Source: Plakobranchus ocellatus (lineage: Eukaryota; Mollusca; Gastropoda; Plakobranchidae). Taken from it: a stretch of DNA of 21,744 nt. Position 1 is the first letter of the stretch; every line of letters begins with the position of its first letter. Under the pieces are notes generated by a model. That model did not search any database, was not told the origin of the DNA, and worked only from the letters and a program-made list of their open reading frames with translations. The translations under genes were made by a program, and so were the position numbers. The stretch covers positions 94,055 to 115,798 of the forward strand of contig BLXT01006425.1 of NCBI GenBank assembly GCA_019648995.1, in the 5' to 3' direction. Of this stretch, positions 11,178 through 17,100 are shown piece after piece.

Positions 11178-14100
11178 TGTTAAAAGGCTTTTTAATTTTC
11201 AGGAAAACACACATTCAATGATGATACCTTTAGAGCAAAGATATGAGGCATATGTGTACGTCTGTTCTACACCTTCGGCCTGAAATACAACAGAGAATAT
11301 GAGTGTTATATATATATACACCAATCAAAGGCTTTCTCTTAAATAATAAAAACTGCAAGGGATATTACTTTTAATTTTGAAAAAACTTTGATTCGGTTAC
11401 TCACAAAATTATACCACTCCTCAAGAAAAAAAATGAAAGGATGTAACTTGCTTAGTAAGGCAGATAAAATTTCAGTAAGCTTGGGATGGCAAAGACAAAA
11501 ACCATCTTCTGTCTCAAAATAAAGTACATTTATAAAATAAATCACTTGCGTTGACAAGACAAAGGACACACCCATTTTTTAATGTCCGGGGGGTTTCTAC
11601 TTAGAGAGAACGTGCTACCTCAAGAGTTTTTACTTCTCACATGTCAGTTTTACAGGATACACCTGAAGGCAGGAGTGGGCGTGTGGGTGTGTGGCGAAAA
11701 GGAGAGAGGGAGGGAGAGTTGTAGATGGGGAAAGGGAGTGAGGGCAAGTGGACGATCGTGTATGTTTATTATACACATGGTTATCATAACACGCAACACG
11801 ACGCTTTTTCTTTTCCCCTTAATTCCTTTATAAGGAGAATAGCGCTAAATCCATTTACGTTGTTTTTCTTCAGATTTGTTGAGTTCATACCAATTTTCAT
11901 TGGGGCTATTCCAGCGACTCACCTTGACAAGCATCTTTCTGTGGACCTCGTCAAACATGCCAACATAGCTGAGATCGATGTCTCTAGTCTGACGGCATTT
12001 GCCGGCTACAGATGTCGCCTGCAATTATCACAGGTATTAGCAAATTACGAGTTTACCTAGAGTTTTATAATTTATATAATTGGTTACGAAAGGTTGCAGA
12101 AGCAAAATAAAATAAGAGAAGAAATGAGACAAACTAAACTTCGTGTTCATAACTTTTTTAAAGGGTCCCTTATTGATTTTAATCTATTATTACAACGTTC
12201 ATTCTGACCAGAAAAAATAAAAGGTAAAGATATGAACTCTGTCTTCCTAATGCTGAAATACAAACTTACTGTAGATGGTACAAAGTCGCCAAAATTAAAT
12301 GATGATATTCTAAGAGATCGCAACTTACCTTCGCCTTTACATGCAGAGAACCAGAACCAGTAGCTTTGAGGGAATATTTCGCCTTATAGGGTTTGCCGCC
12401 ACAAACACAGACTGGGCCACTTGGACGCTTGAGAACTTTGAACTTTTTACTCAAATCTAGGGTCAACTGAACCTGCAAGGCCGCGGAGACTATTATTGAA
12501 TGAAAGTATTCGACCTTGTTGAGATGTAAATATTTAATTTTATTACCTTTCTATTACATTAGTGTTATAGCTTTGATGTTGTGTGTAATGTGTACACTCT
12601 GCAGGTATGTCAGGATGTTTGCTGTTTTGTAGATCAAAACAATTTCATTATCATACCTGTATGCTCTTTGGTTTTGTTTTCGTTAATGAGTGACTTTCAG
12701 TTTGCAGTTTTAATACACAAAGTGTGTGTGTGTGTGTGTGTGTGTGTAAGTGGGATTCACCTCATGGTGTAGACGATATTATGTTTGTTTGTTGGGCTTT
12801 TGATGGTTGTAGACTGTAGGGACTGTGGAGCAGATTGGGAAAACATTACTTATGGTTACTCTGCTGGTGTTCTCCTCGTCGCCTGCTTGGAATCCTGTAT
12901 GATAGCCAGAAATTTACTGGCGTCAACTTGCCACTCATTCCCGGTTCCTCACTCATGTCATAGAACTCCGGCTATTTTTGCTACCTATCCTGTTAGGGCT
13001 ACACTACATTTGCTAATGGACACCCAGAGTTATAATTATTTATAAGGGCTTTATTGCTCGATGTCATTTCTCTGTGTCAACTAAGCGATGAACTTTTCTA
13101 TTATCGTCGCCGGAGACGCCTACAGGTCCGGGATGAATTACAAACGATCCCTCGGAGCAATCACTCTCATTTTCGAGTTAAGCTGATGAATTTCAGGAAA
13201 TTATTATTAATGGCTATTTGTTCACCTTTTTATCTGCAGTCGCGCAATCAATCAGTCGAAAGAATGAGCTATGTTAGGAAAATGTCCCTGAAATACTTGC
13301 ATCAATTTTTTATACTTTCATTTCTCTATATAAGTTATATATTAACATTTCCTTGTCCCACTGTCAATAATAATCATAATCTGTGCTGCTCAACATGGCC
13401 TTGGATTGCCTTTAATCATGCCTGTCTGTTCTTATGTGTATGCAATCAAAGCAAATAGTTGCGGCAGGCGGCTAGAGGAGTAGATCTCTGTTGTAATAGC
13501 CTCTATTTCCAGTGAATGTAATTCATATCGTCATCAAATTGTATGCTGATCTATAGGTTTGCAAGCATTTCTTTCAAAATACGTGTTTTAAAAGCAGTGG
13601 AGCTTGTATGGCCTATAACGGGTATTCTCAATATAGCGGTCTATTTTTTTAGTTCGTTTCAGCAAAAAACAGAGGCCAGTTTTTAACATGCAATAAAAAT
13701 CATTTCTTTTAAAACTGTGAATTTATCTCACAAAATAAATGTTTTCATCTATCCTATGAGTGACCTTTGCACAAACACAATGATTTTTTTAAGTGATCTC
13801 AAAGTTCAATAGTGAAAGAAGGAGTTTTGCTGCGGCTGTCAAGCGTTTAAAAAGATAGTGGTTAGATTAGACACGACATTTTTGATTGGGTAAGGGGAAA
13901 AGGGAAGAAATGGAGATGGGAGCGATGGCTGGTTGAGGCTAGTAACACATAGTGACGCTATCAACACATCAGGAGGATCAGTGTAAAAAACGTAACAAAC
14001 TGGAAGCTGTGGCCAGCGATTCAGTTTGTAATGTTTACCTTCATACAATTCTCCAGGTTGTTGATCACTGTGACTACCACCGGCACGGCCTCTCGTCTCA

Positions 14101-17100
14101 CGGCCGTGGACGGTTGGTTGACAGTCACGGAGATCGGGTTGAGGGTAGTCAGTGAGGTCACATCTGACATGCCGAAGCCTTTTTCCCAGTGTAAACACAG
14201 CGCTTTGGCTGACCAGGTGCTGAGCGTGTCCGGTGCTGTCTCTGTAAGAACTATTTCTCCTTTAGGACTGGACAACAGGACAGCAATGGTGATGTGTTGA
14301 ATGTCCATGGAGAGGCAGCAAAGAAAACATTATCCGTGACACGCATATACACACGCATGGAGACAATTGAATAATTTGTATATTCTCTTTGAGCCTCTTA
14401 ATATCACTATTAAATTTCTAATTAATCATTAAGTCTATGCTTACGCAATTTTTCCCTGCACTTTTTTCTGACCTCAAGAGATCTTTGGCAACTTTTCTTA
14501 ACACTATTTTTTATGGAAGAAAAAGGCTATATTTACCGATCATGATCAAAAGCAGTACAGATGTGGTTTATGAGAAGAATGATGAGGATATCATGGACAG
14601 AAAAAAGTCAAATGAATTGGTTCTGAAAGAGGCTAATCTTGAGCGATCACTGATTAAAACCATTAGACAGAGGCAACAACAGTTTTTAGGCCATATTTGC
14701 CGACATAAGGGTTTAGAACACTTAGCAATCACTGGAAAGATTGAAGGCAAACGCTGCAGAGCTAGACAGAGAATAACTTTTCTTGAAAATCTTAAGTCAT
14801 GGGCAATAGGCAAGGGTAGCAATAACAACTTGATAAGGTTAACTGAGAATAGGTATGAGTGGAGGAACATGATCGCCAATGTCTGTTCCAGACAAGGTAC
14901 GTGATGATCAGAAGCAGTTTTACATTTTTGAAATATCTCTTTAATCTAGAGTTTTTTTTTTGTTTTTGTTTTGTTTTTTTAATATCTGTTTCGCTCACTT
15001 GCTATCTGATTTGAAGAATTCTTGTGTTCTTAACGTTCTATCTACCTCATCACTGACCTATGTCGTCACAAAATGTGACGCGTTCTGTCAAACCGGGGCA
15101 TAAGGTACCCTGGCCTATTTTGAGATATTGCGAAGTAAAGTTAATACACTTTTTTTAGCTAACATTTTTTATTGCATATTCCGATCCTAATGACATTAGT
15201 CTTGAGGTTTATTATGAAAAAACAGTGTTTTTGCGTTTAAAAATACACTAAATACGGCATTTCTTTGACAGAGGTCTAATTCTTGAACGAGAATTACGCT
15301 AATCATAACCTTTTTTAAAATGATTTTGGTCATTAATCAACAAGCCACTCTGGCATTGTTTGGTATCACCGCAATCGGAAAAACCTAAACTTTCTAAATA
15401 TATCACTTTTCTTGAATAGATATAAATTAAATGAACTCATAAATAAATTATTGTGCAATATCTTCTGAGACTGCATTTTTCCTTTATTTTGCATTGTTGC
15501 GGTGAGTTATAGAATGTATATTGTGCTTTAAAATAAAGAAAACTGCATGAAATAGTGTGAAAGTTTGTGTGAGTGTCAAGCATTATGTGCTTATTGTGAC
15601 TGCCAAATTTTGTAGCTCTCGGATAATTAGAACCTATTAGTTGATATGGAGATATAATCAAAACTTTAAACTCAGTTTTCTCAATAAAACGAGTTTTTGC
15701 TTTTCACGTACCAACCATCTTCAAATGCCCATAGCTCAGCCAAAAATTATCCAATTGACATAAACTTGGTGTCAAATTAAAGCGTAAGACCTGAACTATA
15801 CAATGGTATAATATATCAAAACAGCCCGAGGGTACCTTATGCCCCGTTTTGATAGAACGCATCACAAATGATTTTTTTCAACTGAGCTCGAAAGCTCAAT
15901 AACAACATATGGATCTTTCTTGTGTCAGGCAAATATTTAGAAACTGAACCAAATCTCGAATAATAATAGCATTGCTATACTAACATAGACTGACGCAAAA
16001 TTTGATTGAATACTACGAGTGAAAAATGCAAGTCACTCCGAGTATAGATCTAGTTCTATACTCAAAGGACGGCAGCCAATTTTGTCGCACATGTCATCAC
16101 GCAGTGTTCATGCCAGTATTGAGGCTGTTTTGGGACGGATTAAATGACCAAGGCATGCTGTACTTCTCTGAACTTACATGTCAGGATTTATTTGGCTTTG
16201 CATCTAGACTGAGCAACTAGAGCTTGAAAACACTGGAACATATTCTGCATCTGAGCAATCTGCGTGACATTACTGAAATCGAAAGAGTAAGCAAGAAAAT
16301 GTCTCCTCGAACCTGAAAGGTTTAAATCTCTAAAAAAATCACAACTGTTTTAAGCCCACCTGAAGATCGCAGTCAAAACGTGTGGCAAAGAAAAGCGAAA
16401 ATGGAGATCTATGCATCTAGAAAGGCCTTTTCAATAGAGCTACTAGAGCTGGTGACTTTATCGGTAAAAAATAAGTATGACTTATATACCCAAGGAAGTC
16501 ACTCACCCCTTCTCCTTTTCGTAATGCGGTAAAAAAAAGAATCAAACCTTAGACAAGTTACAAAAATATCACTGTAACTTTTTGCTGTTCCCAACCACTC
16601 TATGCCCTTTTTATAATATGGAAAAAAGGCAACAAGATGGAGCTTCAGCTTGGAGCATTTGACGAGAGTTTTTTCTTTATGTTTTCCGAATGCCGAACAC
16701 TGCCAATTCTGCAGAGACCTCTTGCCACAAAAGACCTACCCAACGACATAAATAACTAGGTCTCCAGGAACTGAGATCTGACACAGGACGCGCCGGTGGA
16801 TGAGATATACATGGTTAAGTTTGATTATCAAGGTACTGGCATAGTCCTGAAAGTTGCCTTCAAGAGCACTAGGGACACAAGACTTAGTTAAAGGACATTA
16901 GTGTGATAAGTTCACTTAAATCTGTCTCAGCTTCATGATTTAAAAAAAAGCCTCTGTTTTCAAAAAGATAATGCAGGGTATGGCACATTTGGGTGCGACA
17001 AAATAGTTCACGTGACCCAAATCATGTGGTGCAACACACAAAATGTTTTCCATGTGACGTGCTTGAATCCAAGGCTATAATGTTAGTGAGTTCACATGAT

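Noticed and set aside
10194-11283. Long repetitive open frames (Gln/His/Glu-rich on minus, Leu/Phe/Val-rich on plus), one of them running through the N gap
   Set aside because: They are the direct translation of trinucleotide microsatellites and of N; there is no start context, splice sites or domain.
12785-13458. Two plus-strand open frames of 86 and 134 codons
   Set aside because: No recognisable motif, no splice or promoter context, and they lie in an intron of the opposite-strand gene.
14437-14589. N-terminal part of the LINE-tail frame as reverse transcriptase
   Set aside because: No reverse transcriptase motif is present; similarity begins only near the MDRKKSNE block.
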